Assembly (NCBI GenBank): GCA_024644045.1
Contig: JAHELT010000022.1
Span: 1 to 42,667, forward strand
DNA length: 42,667 bases
Reading direction: 5' to 3'
DNA from: Chromatiales bacterium
Lineage (GTDB): Bacteria; Pseudomonadota; Gammaproteobacteria; JAHELT01
Each line of letters begins with the position of its first letter. Position 1 is the stretch's first letter. The translations under genes were made by a program, and so were the position numbers. The notes beneath the pieces are model-generated. The model had not been told where the DNA came from. It worked only from the letters and a program-made list of their open reading frames with translations, and searched no databases. Below, piece by piece: positions 32,509 to 40,520 of the stretch.

Positions 32509-33456
32509 ATGTCCGCACCCCTGAAAATCGATTCTCACGTGCATATCTACCGGGACCGCCCCGAGGCGGTTCGCGAGAAAACCGGCTACGAGGTCTGGGA
32601 GTACGGTGAGCTGTCCGGCGTGCACGCCAGCGACGCGATCGGGCTGATCGACGATTTCGTCGACAGCATGCGCCGTGCCGACATTGCCAGAGCCGTCACT
32701 GTGAACCTGTTTTCGGCACAGGTTGCACGCGAGGATGCGATCGCCAGGATCGGGGACGACATCTCGGGATCGCAACGGGACCGCCGGCTTGCGGAAATCG
32801 ATGCGCACATCGGTGAAGATCTGAAGGCCTTCAACCGCTGGGCGTGCGATACCGCGCACCGGCACCCCGAGATCACCGCGTTCGTGGCCGCCGATGTGCA
32901 CGCGCTGACAGCCCGTGATTGCGCCGCGCACATCCGGGACATGGCCGAAAACCACGGTGCCGGCGGCGTCAAGCTACACGGCGCCTTCCAGCGTTTCGAC
33001 ATGAGCGACGAGCGGCTGTGGCCGGTGTATGCGGTGTGCCGGGAACTGGCGCTACCGATAATCGGGCACGCCGGCCCCGACAGGCTGGGGCTGGGCTACG
33101 CGGAACCTCGGGCATTCAGACGCGCCCTGCAGGCTTTTCCCGAAGTACGCATGGTGCTCGCCCATCTCGGTGGTGCGGCCTGGCAGCAGGCTGCGGAGGT
33201 CGCTGCCGCGTTCGACAACGCCTTCTTCGACTGCTGCGAGATCATCGAATGGACCGGCGCCCCCAACGCCCCCACGGACCGGCAGCTCGCACAGCTGATC
33301 AGGACGATCGGCGTGGATCGGGTGATGATGGGATCGGATTACCCCTGGTACGACCTCGACCACACGGTCGAGCGCGTCATGGCGCTGCCGCTGCTGGCCG
33401 AGGAGGAAAAGCACGCCATCCTGGGCGCGAACGCGCAGCGTATTCTCGGCCTGTGA
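32509..33456 (+). CDS. Amidohydrolase-2 family metal-dependent hydrolase
   Basis: A 315-residue TIM-barrel hydrolase. The H-x-H motif at the N-terminus is IDSHVHIYRD, GVKLHGAFQRF and IIGHAGPDR supply the further barrel histidines, and MMGSDYPWYD carries the final Asp of the metal site; the end, ILGANAQRILGL, is typical. The family contains decarboxylases and lactone or amide hydrolases; the specific reaction is not determined. ATG 32509 is used; the frame before it reads as non-coding. No partner gene lies on this strand. Confidence 0.85.
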   Translation: MSAPLKIDSHVHIYRDRPEAVREKTGYEVWEYGELSGVHASDAIGLIDDFVDSMRRADIARAVTVNLFSAQVAREDAIARIGDDISGSQRDRRLAEIDAHIGEDLKAFNRWACDTAHRHPEITAFVAADVHALTARDCAAHIRDMAENHGAGGVKLHGAFQRFDMSDERLWPVYAVCRELALPIIGHAGPDRLGLGYAEPRAFRRALQAFPEVRMVLAHLGGAAWQQAAEVAAAFDNAFFDCCEIIEWTGAPNAPTDRQLAQLIRTIGVDRVMMGSDYPWYDLDHTVERVMALPLLAEEEKHAILGANAQRILGL

Positions 33457-33471
33457 GCCGTCGGCGGTCCG

Positions 33472-33843
33472 CTAGACTGTTGGTTTCTCGTCGGCGCTCC
33501 GGCCCGGCCAGTCGGGATGGAAATCCCGCGACCGGTGCAACCGGGCCACGCACTTCATCGCCGCGGCACTGGCGAGCACCAGCGACAGCAACAACAGCAG
33601 CCGCCCCAGCGACAGGACCTTGCGCGCCGCATGGCCGGCGCCAGTCGGAGCCGCTCCGAACAACGCCGCGTGACCCTGGTTGAGGTCGTCCGCCTCGAGC
33701 GGCCCCGGATCCCCAGGGGTTTCGCTGCGGGCAGCGCTGTCGAACTGCACCGCATCAGCTGAGGCCGCGCGGCTGAAACGCGCCGCTGTGGATCGCGCAC
33801 CGGCACGGCAGGTCTGCGCCAGAAACTTCACCGCCCCTCTCAT
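33472..33843 (-). CDS. Small single-helix membrane protein of unknown function
   Basis: A 123-residue predicted protein with one strong membrane helix near residues 78-98 (SLGRLLLLLSLVLASAAAM) and polar, low-complexity flanks. ATG 33843 has AGGAG nine bases upstream, which is the main support for it being real. It resembles no family I know. It is convergent with the amidohydrolase, 15 bases from its stop. Confidence 0.45.
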   Translation of the reverse strand: MRGAVKFLAQTCRAGARSTAARFSRAASADAVQFDSAARSETPGDPGPLEADDLNQGHAALFGAAPTGAGHAARKVLSLGRLLLLLSLVLASAAAMKCVARLHRSRDFHPDWPGRSADEKPTV

Positions 33844-33867
33844 GTCGTTCGTCTCCTGAAACCGGGT

Positions 33868-33887
33868 GGTGCTGATTTCGCAGCACC
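33868..33887. other. Perfect hairpin in leader of the small membrane protein
   Basis: GGTGCTG at 33868-33874 and CAGCACC at 33881-33887 form a seven-base stem around ATTTCG. It lies about 25 bases before the start codon on the minus strand and could end an upstream transcript or control translation. Confidence 0.4.
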
Positions 33888-34321
33888 CTCATGCCTCGGC
33901 GTCAGCGTTTTTTGCAACCTTTGTGCGTTACTCGAAGCATCATCCGCGCCAGGGTTGACTGCGCATCCGTAAGGTCCGCCGACGGTTAGTGCGGCGCCCC
34001 TGAAGTGAAACAATTGAAACGCTCGGACGGCGGTCCGGACATTCTCGTGCAGGCTAGCCTGCCGGTCGAGGATTCTCGCCGTGTCGCAGAAGGACCTGGG
34101 GTGCAGCGAGTGAACAGGGACGTTCCACCTTTCCTTCAAGTCGCCCGCTCACCGCTTTCGAGCAATCCCCTGCTGCCACCCGAACGCGCGCTTGATCAGA
34201 TCTGCCAGTACGACGTCGAAGCCAGGTGCGGTCGGCTCACCCCTCGATGTACGCGATCGGCCAGGCGCTGTCTGAACCGCGTCTGCGGTTCCCTGCTGCT
34301 TCAACCAGCCCGTCGGAGGCG
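33888..34321. other. Non-coding gap upstream of the small membrane protein
   Basis: About 430 bases with no supported gene. A minus-strand frame just past the triple-RidA stop reads GFDVVLADLIKRAFGWQQ before a stop near 34154, which looks protein-like, but there is no start or recognised family. It may be a decayed gene end. Confidence 0.4.
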
Positions 34322-35551
34322 CTAGTCGGGTGTCACCATCGCGAATACCTCGATTTCCACCATCATCGCCTCGTAGGCGAGTGCCGGCAGCGGTACCCCG
34401 GTGGTGGCCGGGCCCGGATCGGAGAAATAGGACGAGCGGATCGGCAGATTGGCGTTCAGCGCCTCGGCACCGCAGTCACCCACGTAGAACGCCGTTACTT
34501 TACACACGTCGTCGTAGCCGGCGCCGAGCTCGTTGAGAATCGTACCGATGTGCAGCATCGCCTGGTGTGTCTGCGCGCTCAGATCGTTCGGATGCACCGC
34601 CGAGCCACGCTTGTCGAGCGCCACCTGGCCGCCGAGAAAAATCATCCCGGCGCACTTCAAGCCGTGCTTGTAAGGCAGGTGCACGGTCCAGTCCCACAAC
34701 GATTCGGGCCACACGTGGCGCCTGGGCAAACGTTCCCCGTCTTCACCGAGCATGGCGATGCAGGACAGTTTGACCGTGACATCCGCATTGGCGTGACGCG
34801 GCAGCGGGATGCCGGTGGCGGCCGGGCCGGGCTCTGAGTAGAACGCAGCGCAGGCAAGCGCAGCCGGTTCGAAGTCGGCGATGCCCGCACTGCCCGTGTA
34901 CCAGCGGTTGTGCTTGACGATGTCGTCGAAGTCGGCACCGAATCCCGCGAGCAGCTTGCCGATCTGGTGCATCTCGATTTCGCTCTGCCGCACCAGATCG
35001 CCCGGCGCGAGCACCCCGCCCGACGCATCGGTCGGGTACTGCGCCGAGACGAAAATGAGCTTACCGCTGCGCAGCGCCTGGCAGAACGGCGGACGCATCA
35101 GGGACGCCTCATCGTTGCCCGCGTAGGTGCGCGGGATGGGGCTGCCGTCAGCGCCGCGCATCGCATAGGCTTCGATCTCCACCTGCATTCCGGCATAGGC
35201 GAGATAGGGCACCGGTACCGCGTTCACGGTGGTCCGGGTACCGGACGGCAAGCAGTCGCCGACCTGATTCAGAAAGTCGGCCTCGTCCACCGAGCCGTCG
35301 TTGACGTAGAAGCACAGCAGCTGCACGAGATCCCGCAGCTCGCAGTCCGTCCCGGCCAGCACCGCCTCCAGGTTCCGTACCACGTTCACGGTTTGCGCGG
35401 CGAGGTCATCCGGGTTGCGCACGGCGCCCGCCGCGGTCAGGTCGACCTGACCGCCGACCCAGATCAGGTCGCCGCAACGCACTCCGTGCTTGTGGGTGAC
35501 CTCGATTGGCCAGTTCCAGTGACCCTGCGGCCAGATGTGTCGTTGTTGCAT
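34322..35551 (-). CDS. Triple RidA (YjgF/UK114) domain fusion protein
   Basis: A 409-residue cytoplasmic protein made of three RidA domains in a row (about 15-131, 153-267 and 285-404). RidA proteins hydrolyse reactive enamines and imines and normally form homotrimers of 130-residue chains. Domains 1 and 3 share an opening (HIWPQGHWNW / HVWPESLWDW, then KHG, GGQV, DL-AQT), which shows internal duplication. The catalytic Arg (Arg105 in Escherichia coli RidA) is present only in domain 1, as Arg106 in SGTRTTVN; domain 2 has Ala245 (PGPAATG) and domain 3 Thr383 (PGPATTG). ATG 35551 follows a G-rich ribosome site. It is the last gene of an operon with a FAD oxidase and an amino-acid binding protein, which supplies the logic: imine made, imine hydrolysed. 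Confidence 0.85.
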   Translation of the reverse strand: MQQRHIWPQGHWNWPIEVTHKHGVRCGDLIWVGGQVDLTAAGAVRNPDDLAAQTVNVVRNLEAVLAGTDCELRDLVQLLCFYVNDGSVDEADFLNQVGDCLPSGTRTTVNAVPVPYLAYAGMQVEIEAYAMRGADGSPIPRTYAGNDEASLMRPPFCQALRSGKLIFVSAQYPTDASGGVLAPGDLVRQSEIEMHQIGKLLAGFGADFDDIVKHNRWYTGSAGIADFEPAALACAAFYSEPGPAATGIPLPRHANADVTVKLSCIAMLGEDGERLPRRHVWPESLWDWTVHLPYKHGLKCAGMIFLGGQVALDKRGSAVHPNDLSAQTHQAMLHIGTILNELGAGYDDVCKVTAFYVGDCGAEALNANLPIRSSYFSDPGPATTGVPLPALAYEAMMVEIEVFAMVTPD

Positions 35552-35592
35552 CCCCCTTCCCCTGCCGGCCTGGTGCGCCACCCGGTGCCGAT

Positions 35593-36918
35593 TCACCTGG
35601 ATGTGCGACCGCGCGGAGCGTACCTGTCCCACCAGTCCCGCGCACGCAGATAGTTGCCGATCAGCGGCAGGAACCAGCGGGACTTGCCCGAATAGAGCCG
35701 GCTGCTCGGGAACGGCACGCGCTCGTACGCCGAGCGCGCAAAATTGCCGGCGATCCGGCGCGCGATCCGCTGGCCCAGGTAAGTCATCGTGGCGACGCCG
35801 GCCCCGTTGCACCCGAGCGCGAAATGCAGCCCTTCGAGCCTGCCCAGGTGCGGCTGCTCGTCAAGAGTGAGCGCGACGTTGCCGGTCCAGGCATGGGTGA
35901 CCCGGCTGCCGGCCAGCAGCGGATAGCGCTGCACCATGCCGGCGTGCAGCAGCGGTGCCATCTCGGTGGGCGAAATATCGCGCCATTTGACCCGGCTGCC
36001 GTAGATCAGACGCCGCTGCTCGGAGCACAGCCGGAAGAAGGTGACGATGCGGCGGCTGTCCGTGAACGAGCGGTTCCTGGGGCTCAGGCTGCGGGCCAGG
36101 TCCGCCGGCAGCGGTTCGGTGGCGACCATGTATGCTCGCAGCGGGACCACGCGGCACCGGAACTGCGGCGTCACGTCGCCCGTGTAGCCGTTCGTGGCGA
36201 TGATCACATCGCCGGCCTCGCAGGGTCCGCGCGCCGTCGTCAAAGACCACGCGGCGCCCTGCCGGCGCAGTGCCTCAAGACTCGCACGCGCGCAGATTGT
36301 TGCACCGCCCGCTTCGCAGAGCCGCCTGAGCCCCGCGTAGTACAAGGCCGGCTGCAGATGGGCGGCGCGTCGTACAACCATGCCACCGTGGTAGAAATCG
36401 CTGTCGATCTCGGCGCTCTGCTCACCGGGTTCGACGATCCGCAACGGTGCGTCGCCAGCGTCGTTCTGTACCTTCGCCGCCCGGGCCCGCATTGCTTCGA
36501 GATGGCGCGGCGACCAGGCACCGATGAAGCGACCGGTAGGCGACCAGCCGCAATCGATTGCGTTGCGCTGCACGGTATCGCTGAGCAGATCGAACGCCGC
36601 GTCGGCCTCCGCGCCGAGCGCCGCACCTCGCTCGGCAGACGGCGCGCGCGCGAGCAGTGGCGTCTTGGACGCTCCGCCTCCGACCACCAGACCGCCGGAG
36701 CGGGTCGACGCACCGCGCCCGGGCTCCCCGGCATCGAAAACGGTCGCCTCTATGCCGAGCCGCGCCAGCTCGATGGCGGCAGCGAGACCGGCATAGCCCG
36801 CGCCTATGACGGCGACGCGCGTGCGTGCAGGCACGTCGTGCAGCTCAACGGTCTGCGGTTCGTAGTCCTCCCACCAGAAAGGACGTTCCCGGTAGTCCTC
36901 GTGAAACGGGTGCTGCAT
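35593..36918 (-). CDS. DAO-family FAD amine/amino-acid oxidase
   Basis: A 441-residue flavoprotein with RVAVIGAGYAGLAAAIELA (GxGxxG), EPGRGASTRSGGLVVGG (the PuuB/OrdL-like Ser-Gly-Gly motif) and GDVIIATNGYTGDVTP, with HAWTGNVALTLDEQPHLG and LGCNGAGVATMTYLG closing the active site. It would oxidise an amine or amino acid to an imine. Its stop is 41 bases before the triple-RidA start and its start is 27 bases after the binding-protein stop, so all three genes are one operon. The substrate is probably the amino acid brought in by the upstream binding protein. Confidence 0.85.
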   Translation of the reverse strand: MQHPFHEDYRERPFWWEDYEPQTVELHDVPARTRVAVIGAGYAGLAAAIELARLGIEATVFDAGEPGRGASTRSGGLVVGGGASKTPLLARAPSAERGAALGAEADAAFDLLSDTVQRNAIDCGWSPTGRFIGAWSPRHLEAMRARAAKVQNDAGDAPLRIVEPGEQSAEIDSDFYHGGMVVRRAAHLQPALYYAGLRRLCEAGGATICARASLEALRRQGAAWSLTTARGPCEAGDVIIATNGYTGDVTPQFRCRVVPLRAYMVATEPLPADLARSLSPRNRSFTDSRRIVTFFRLCSEQRRLIYGSRVKWRDISPTEMAPLLHAGMVQRYPLLAGSRVTHAWTGNVALTLDEQPHLGRLEGLHFALGCNGAGVATMTYLGQRIARRIAGNFARSAYERVPFPSSRLYSGKSRWFLPLIGNYLRARDWWDRYAPRGRTSR

Positions 36919-36945
36919 CCGGGGCGCGGCGCGGTTTCCGGGCGG

Positions 36946-37734
36946 CTACTCCTGCCCCGCGATGCCCCAGGTCGCGTTGAGTTCCTTGAAGAAGCCGGCC
37001 TCGTGTTTCATGCGCATCCAGTTGTTCAGAAATCCCAGCCAGACATGGTCGGCCTGCGGCACGATGAAGGACAGCGGCAGGCTGTTGGCCACCTGCTGGA
37101 AGGGAATGACCAGCTCGTCGTGAGTGGCCTGCAGCTTGCCCGCTTCCAGAATACTGGAAATGGTCACGTCGACGCGGCCCGCCAGCAGTTCCTGCCAGTC
37201 GCGCGCCGGGGACTCCACCTCCTTCACACTGGCCTTGGGCAGGCGCAGCTTCACGAAATCGGCGAACGAGGTACCCAGGTTGTAGCCGACGGTGACGCCG
37301 GGATCGTTCAGGTCCTCCCAGTTCTTGAACCTGCCGGCCAGCTCCTTGCGCGTCAGCGGCAGATAGCCGGTACGGCCCCACGGAATCGTGTAGCCTGCGG
37401 CTTTCGCACGGCTCACCGTCATCGAGGTCCCGGTCATGACGATGTCGTACTTGCCCGCAATCACGCCATTGATCAAAGTCTTCCAGTCGGTCGGCACGAA
37501 CTTGACGCTCACGCCCATGTCCTTCGCCAGCTGCCGCGCCGCGTCGATCTGGTGACCCTTGTAGGCTTTGGTCTGCGGGTCCTTGAACGACATCGGGTTG
37601 AAATCGCCGGTCGTGCCGACGCGCAGCTCACCCGAGTCCAGCACCTTGTGCAGCGTCGATCTATCCGCGGCCGGAGCGGTTGCGGACAGAACTATCGCCA
37701 TGGCGGCGACCAGCGCCGTGCCAAATGTTTTCAT
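36946..37734 (-). CDS. ABC amino-acid-type substrate-binding protein
   Basis: A 262-residue periplasmic binding protein of family 3. The signal peptide (MKTFGTALVAAMAIVLSATAPA) is followed by LRVGTTGDFNPMSF, a typical opening, then YKGHQIDAARQLAKDMG, KYDIVMTGTSMTVSRAKAAG and DVTISSILEAGKLQATHDEL. It has no lipobox, so it is soluble. ATG 37734 is preceded by GAGGAG at a five-base spacing. It heads the operon with the FAD oxidase and triple RidA. Its permease is probably the one at 39720, on the other side of a Rieske gene and a repeat; no ATPase gene is in the window. Confidence 0.88.
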   Translation of the reverse strand: MKTFGTALVAAMAIVLSATAPAADRSTLHKVLDSGELRVGTTGDFNPMSFKDPQTKAYKGHQIDAARQLAKDMGVSVKFVPTDWKTLINGVIAGKYDIVMTGTSMTVSRAKAAGYTIPWGRTGYLPLTRKELAGRFKNWEDLNDPGVTVGYNLGTSFADFVKLRLPKASVKEVESPARDWQELLAGRVDVTISSILEAGKLQATHDELVIPFQQVANSLPLSFIVPQADHVWLGFLNNWMRMKHEAGFFKELNATWGIAGQE

Positions 37735-37822
37735 CGTTTCTCCTCACCCTCGGTGTTGAAGTGCCGACTGCCCGGAAGCGCACGCCGGCGGGCAGTCCGA
37801 TTCTAGCGGCCGGTATGCGTCT

Positions 37823-38112
37823 CTAGTGTGCTGTCCCGTAAATACCGTGCAATTCTGAGCGCGTGTCGCGGGTCAGGACAAGACGTCGTCGTGCAAGTAA
37901 TAGCCGTAGCTATCGCTAAGCGGCGCAGCGCTGTCATGGCCCGCGACACACGCTCCCGTCGTCTACAGATCGGTCAGTTGGGCGCGCCGCCAAGGCCCAT
38001 CTGCGGTGTTACGCGCTCAAACCCTAGCCGGGCTATGCTTTCTCTCGCAAGCCTTGCAGCTGAACCTTGGCGGCATGCAGAATTACACGTTAGCTACAGG
38101 ACAGCACTCTAG
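37823..38112 (-). repeat. MITE-like dispersed repeat, copy B (inverted)
   Basis: This 290-bp element is the inverted partner of 468-756. Its outer ends read CTAGTGTGCTGTCCCGTAA at 37823 and, on the other strand, CTAGAGTGCTGTCCTGTAG at 38112, so the terminal inverted repeats here are better kept than in copy A. CTAG at both edges could be a target-site duplication or part of the repeat. Internal complementary stretches (GCGTGTCGCGGG near 37860 against CCCGCGACACACGC near 37940) can fold. The right edge overlaps the stop codon of the Rieske gene at 38109. One frame, MARDTRSRR...WRHAELH, is open in both copies, but a real protein is doubtful. Confidence 0.85.
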
Positions 38113-39452
38113 CCAGTGCTGGGGTCGCCGCCAGCCGCGTCATCGCATACCGACCTGATCTGCGCCTCGCGCTCGGCCGGTGGCAGATGGCTCGATCCGA
38201 GAACGGCCTCGGCAATGCGCTGCCCGTGTTCCCGCATGATCGACTGGTCCGGCGGTGCCGCGCCGCGCCACTCGCACACCGTGTCCTGGCAATAAGTCGA
38301 AACTGCTTCCAGCCCGAAGTGATCCGGCTGCGGGGCCGGTTCGCCGTTCGCGACTGCACGGATGCTGTTACGCAGCCGCCTGCGCAACCGGGCGACGCCG
38401 GTATCCGACGTGGCACGGTGTTCCAGTGCATGGATCGCTATCGGCCGCTGCGATACCTGTGCCTCGAAATCACCCGGCTGTCGCTGGCGCTCCGCATAGG
38501 CCCGTTCATCGGCCGTCTGCCCGACGAAATCGATCGATTCCTTGCCAACGCGGGTCGGGTCGTCGCGGCCGTGCGGATCGAGGCGTGCGCTGAAAAAACG
38601 CCAGCCGATGGTGCGGGTCGTGGTGTTGTCCAACGGCACCATCCAGCGCAGCATTGCGCAACGCTGGAAGTATTTCACGGCCTCCGCCTCTTCCCAGATC
38701 GCGCCAGTCTGATTGAGGTTAGGGAGCATCGACTCGGTGGTGCGCGTCCACAGCCGCGTTCCGATATGACGCGTCTGAACATTGATCATACCGAGCGGCG
38801 TGTCCGCGTAGTCGAGCACCTGATCGACGCCTGAGGCAGCGCCGAACTGTACGCCGCTGGAGCGTGCGTGCAGGTGCAGGACATGGATCGGGTCCTGGGT
38901 GTTCTCATACACCTGCAGCCAGTTACAGGGCGTCGTGAGTGAAAACGGTTTGCGTTGCGTGTCAGCCATGAGCTCCGTGTCGTACACTGGAAACGCCGGC
39001 TTCGCCGCGGGCGGCCCCAGGTAGGCGAACACGATCCCCCGGTGCTCATGCACAGGGTACGCGCCCTGCGTCACGCGCTTGCAGAGCGGGCTGTCTGCGG
39101 GTTCCGAGCCTGCCTGCAGCAGAGTCCCGTCGATGTCGTAGTGCCAGCCGTGGTAGCAGCAGATGATGCCGCGCTCGGCCACAATGCCGTATTCGAGCGA
39201 TGCACCCCGGTGCGCGCAATGGCGGTGCAACAAACCGAGCTTGCCTCGCCCATCGCGAAACAGCACCAGAGTCTCGCCGAGGATGCGCACCAGCAACGGC
39301 AGCTCGCCCAGCTCGGCAGTCATGGCAACCGGCTGCCAGTAGCGCCGCATGTACTCGCCGCAGGGCGTGCCGCGTCCGACATGGGTCAGCTCCGGGTCTT
39401 CACGGGCTTCGCTGACCTGATAATAACCGCCGTATGCTCGTTGCTCCGCCAT
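38109..39452 (-). CDS. Rieske non-heme iron oxygenase, alpha subunit
   Basis: A 447-residue oxygenase. The Rieske cluster ligands are in HRHCAHRGASLEYG (C-x-H) and IICCYHGWHYDIDG (C-x-x-H). The mononuclear iron region is ENTQDPIHVLHLH, matching the (D/E)-x-x-H-x-x-x-x-H pattern. Overall it is nearer the phthalate/vanillate-type oxygenases than the glycine-betaine or carnitine demethylases. No ferredoxin or reductase gene is in the window. Its TAG stop is formed by the CTAG at the edge of the adjacent repeat. ATG 39452 has GGGGAG only three bases upstream. Confidence 0.88.
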   Translation of the reverse strand: MAEQRAYGGYYQVSEAREDPELTHVGRGTPCGEYMRRYWQPVAMTAELGELPLLVRILGETLVLFRDGRGKLGLLHRHCAHRGASLEYGIVAERGIICCYHGWHYDIDGTLLQAGSEPADSPLCKRVTQGAYPVHEHRGIVFAYLGPPAAKPAFPVYDTELMADTQRKPFSLTTPCNWLQVYENTQDPIHVLHLHARSSGVQFGAASGVDQVLDYADTPLGMINVQTRHIGTRLWTRTTESMLPNLNQTGAIWEEAEAVKYFQRCAMLRWMVPLDNTTTRTIGWRFFSARLDPHGRDDPTRVGKESIDFVGQTADERAYAERQRQPGDFEAQVSQRPIAIHALEHRATSDTGVARLRRRLRNSIRAVANGEPAPQPDHFGLEAVSTYCQDTVCEWRGAAPPDQSIMREHGQRIAEAVLGSSHLPPAEREAQIRSVCDDAAGGDPSTG

Positions 39453-39719
39453 CGACTCCCCGGTCCACTGCCGGCCACCGCATGCTCGACTTGCGGGCCA
39501 GGCGCCGTCTCTTTACGCTGCCGCGTGGATAGGTTCGCTAAATGCAGCGACCTGCAGCGGACCATAACTTGACAGCGCCGGCCAGGCAATTCCGGTCAAT
39601 GAAACGAACGGCCGCACCGAACTGCTTTGCGCCGCTTGCTCCGAGCAACAGCTTGTTTGCCGCGGCGTGATCCGCACGCCATTGACTTCCAGCGTCGAGA
39701 CCGACTACGGGGACCGCTC

Positions 39720-40499
39720 ATGAATCTGCAACGCGCTCTACTCGTCGTGTGCCTCACCGTGGTCGCCGGCGGCTGTGCCAGCTCGGAGAAATGGGGCTGG
39801 TACGTTGTCAGCCCCGCTACCCGGCAGGGCCGCATCAACCTGGAGTTCCTGCTCTCGGGGGTCGGCTGGACCATCACACTCACCGTGTGCTGCGTACTGC
39901 TGTCGATGTGTTTGGGCTTCGTGCTGTACCTGCCGAGGATTGCCAACAACCGCTGGCTCAACGCGCTCAACCGCTCGCTCGTCGAGCTGTTCCGCTCGAT
40001 CCCGCCGCTGGTCTCGATTCTGTGGGTCTACTACGGTCTGCCGGTGCTCACCGGCATCGATCTGAACCCGTTCTTTTCCGGCCTGGCCGCTCTGTCACTG
40101 TACGGTGCCGCCTTCATGGCGGAAATCTATCGCGGCGGCGTGCAGTCGATAGAGCGCGGCCAGTTCGAAGCGGCCGACGGCCTGGCGCTGTCGACGTACG
40201 ACAAGATGGTGTACGTCATTTTTCCGCAGGCCCTGCGCCGTTCGCTTCCGGCGATGGGTAACCAGTTCGTCATCCTGCTCAAGATGTCGTCCCTGGTCTC
40301 GGTGATCGGCCTGACCGAGGTCGTACGCCGTGCCAACGAGCTGGCCGTGACCGAGTACCGGCCGCTCGAGATTTATTCGTTTCTGGTGCTCGAGTACCTG
40401 GTGCTGGTGCTGCTGCTGTCCGCGGCAGTGCGCTGGGTGGAGAACCGGCTCGGCGCCGACGAGCGTGCAGGATCGCTCCGCGCGGCGCGCTCGGAGTAG
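39720..40499 (+). CDS. ABC amino-acid transporter permease (HisM/GlnP-like)
   Basis: A 259-residue permease. GWTITLTVCCVLLSMCLGFVL opens the transmembrane domain, and ELFRSIPPLVSILWVYYGLP is typical of polar amino-acid permeases. The EAA loop that contacts the ATPase is EAADGLALSTYDKMVYVIFP. The N-terminus (MNLQRALLVVCLTVVAGGCASS) ends in a lipobox-like VAGGC, unusual for a permease. A homodimer of this subunit could serve the binding protein at 36946. No ATPase gene is visible. ATG 39720 follows GGGGA at a six-base spacing. Confidence 0.85.
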   Translation: MNLQRALLVVCLTVVAGGCASSEKWGWYVVSPATRQGRINLEFLLSGVGWTITLTVCCVLLSMCLGFVLYLPRIANNRWLNALNRSLVELFRSIPPLVSILWVYYGLPVLTGIDLNPFFSGLAALSLYGAAFMAEIYRGGVQSIERGQFEAADGLALSTYDKMVYVIFPQALRRSLPAMGNQFVILLKMSSLVSVIGLTEVVRRANELAVTEYRPLEIYSFLVLEYLVLVLLLSAAVRWVENRLGADERAGSLRAARSE

Positions 40500-40500
40500 A

Positions 40501-40517
40501 CCGGCAGTGCGCGCCGG
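40501..40517. terminator. Candidate hairpin between convergent genes
   Basis: CCGGC at 40501-40505 pairs with GCCGG at 40513-40517, just past the permease stop and before the pseudokinase stop at 40521. The short stem and lack of a T run make it only a candidate. Confidence 0.3.
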
Positions 40518-40520
40518 CGA

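Noticed and set aside
32096-32518. Open frames in the gap before the amidohydrolase
   Set aside because: No ribosome site, no domain and skewed composition. They are chance openings in GC-rich DNA.
34154-34320. Protein-like minus-strand text (GFDVVLADLIKRAFGWQQ) after the triple-RidA stop
   Set aside because: Too short, no start codon with a ribosome site, and a stop separates it from the preceding frame. It may be a decayed gene end, but no family could be assigned.
38109-39452. Rieske protein as glycine-betaine or carnitine demethylase to match the methylamine theme
   Set aside because: The cluster region (CCYHGWHYDIDG) and the chain as a whole look closer to phthalate/vanillate-type oxygenases, and no partner reductase is present to support a demethylase.
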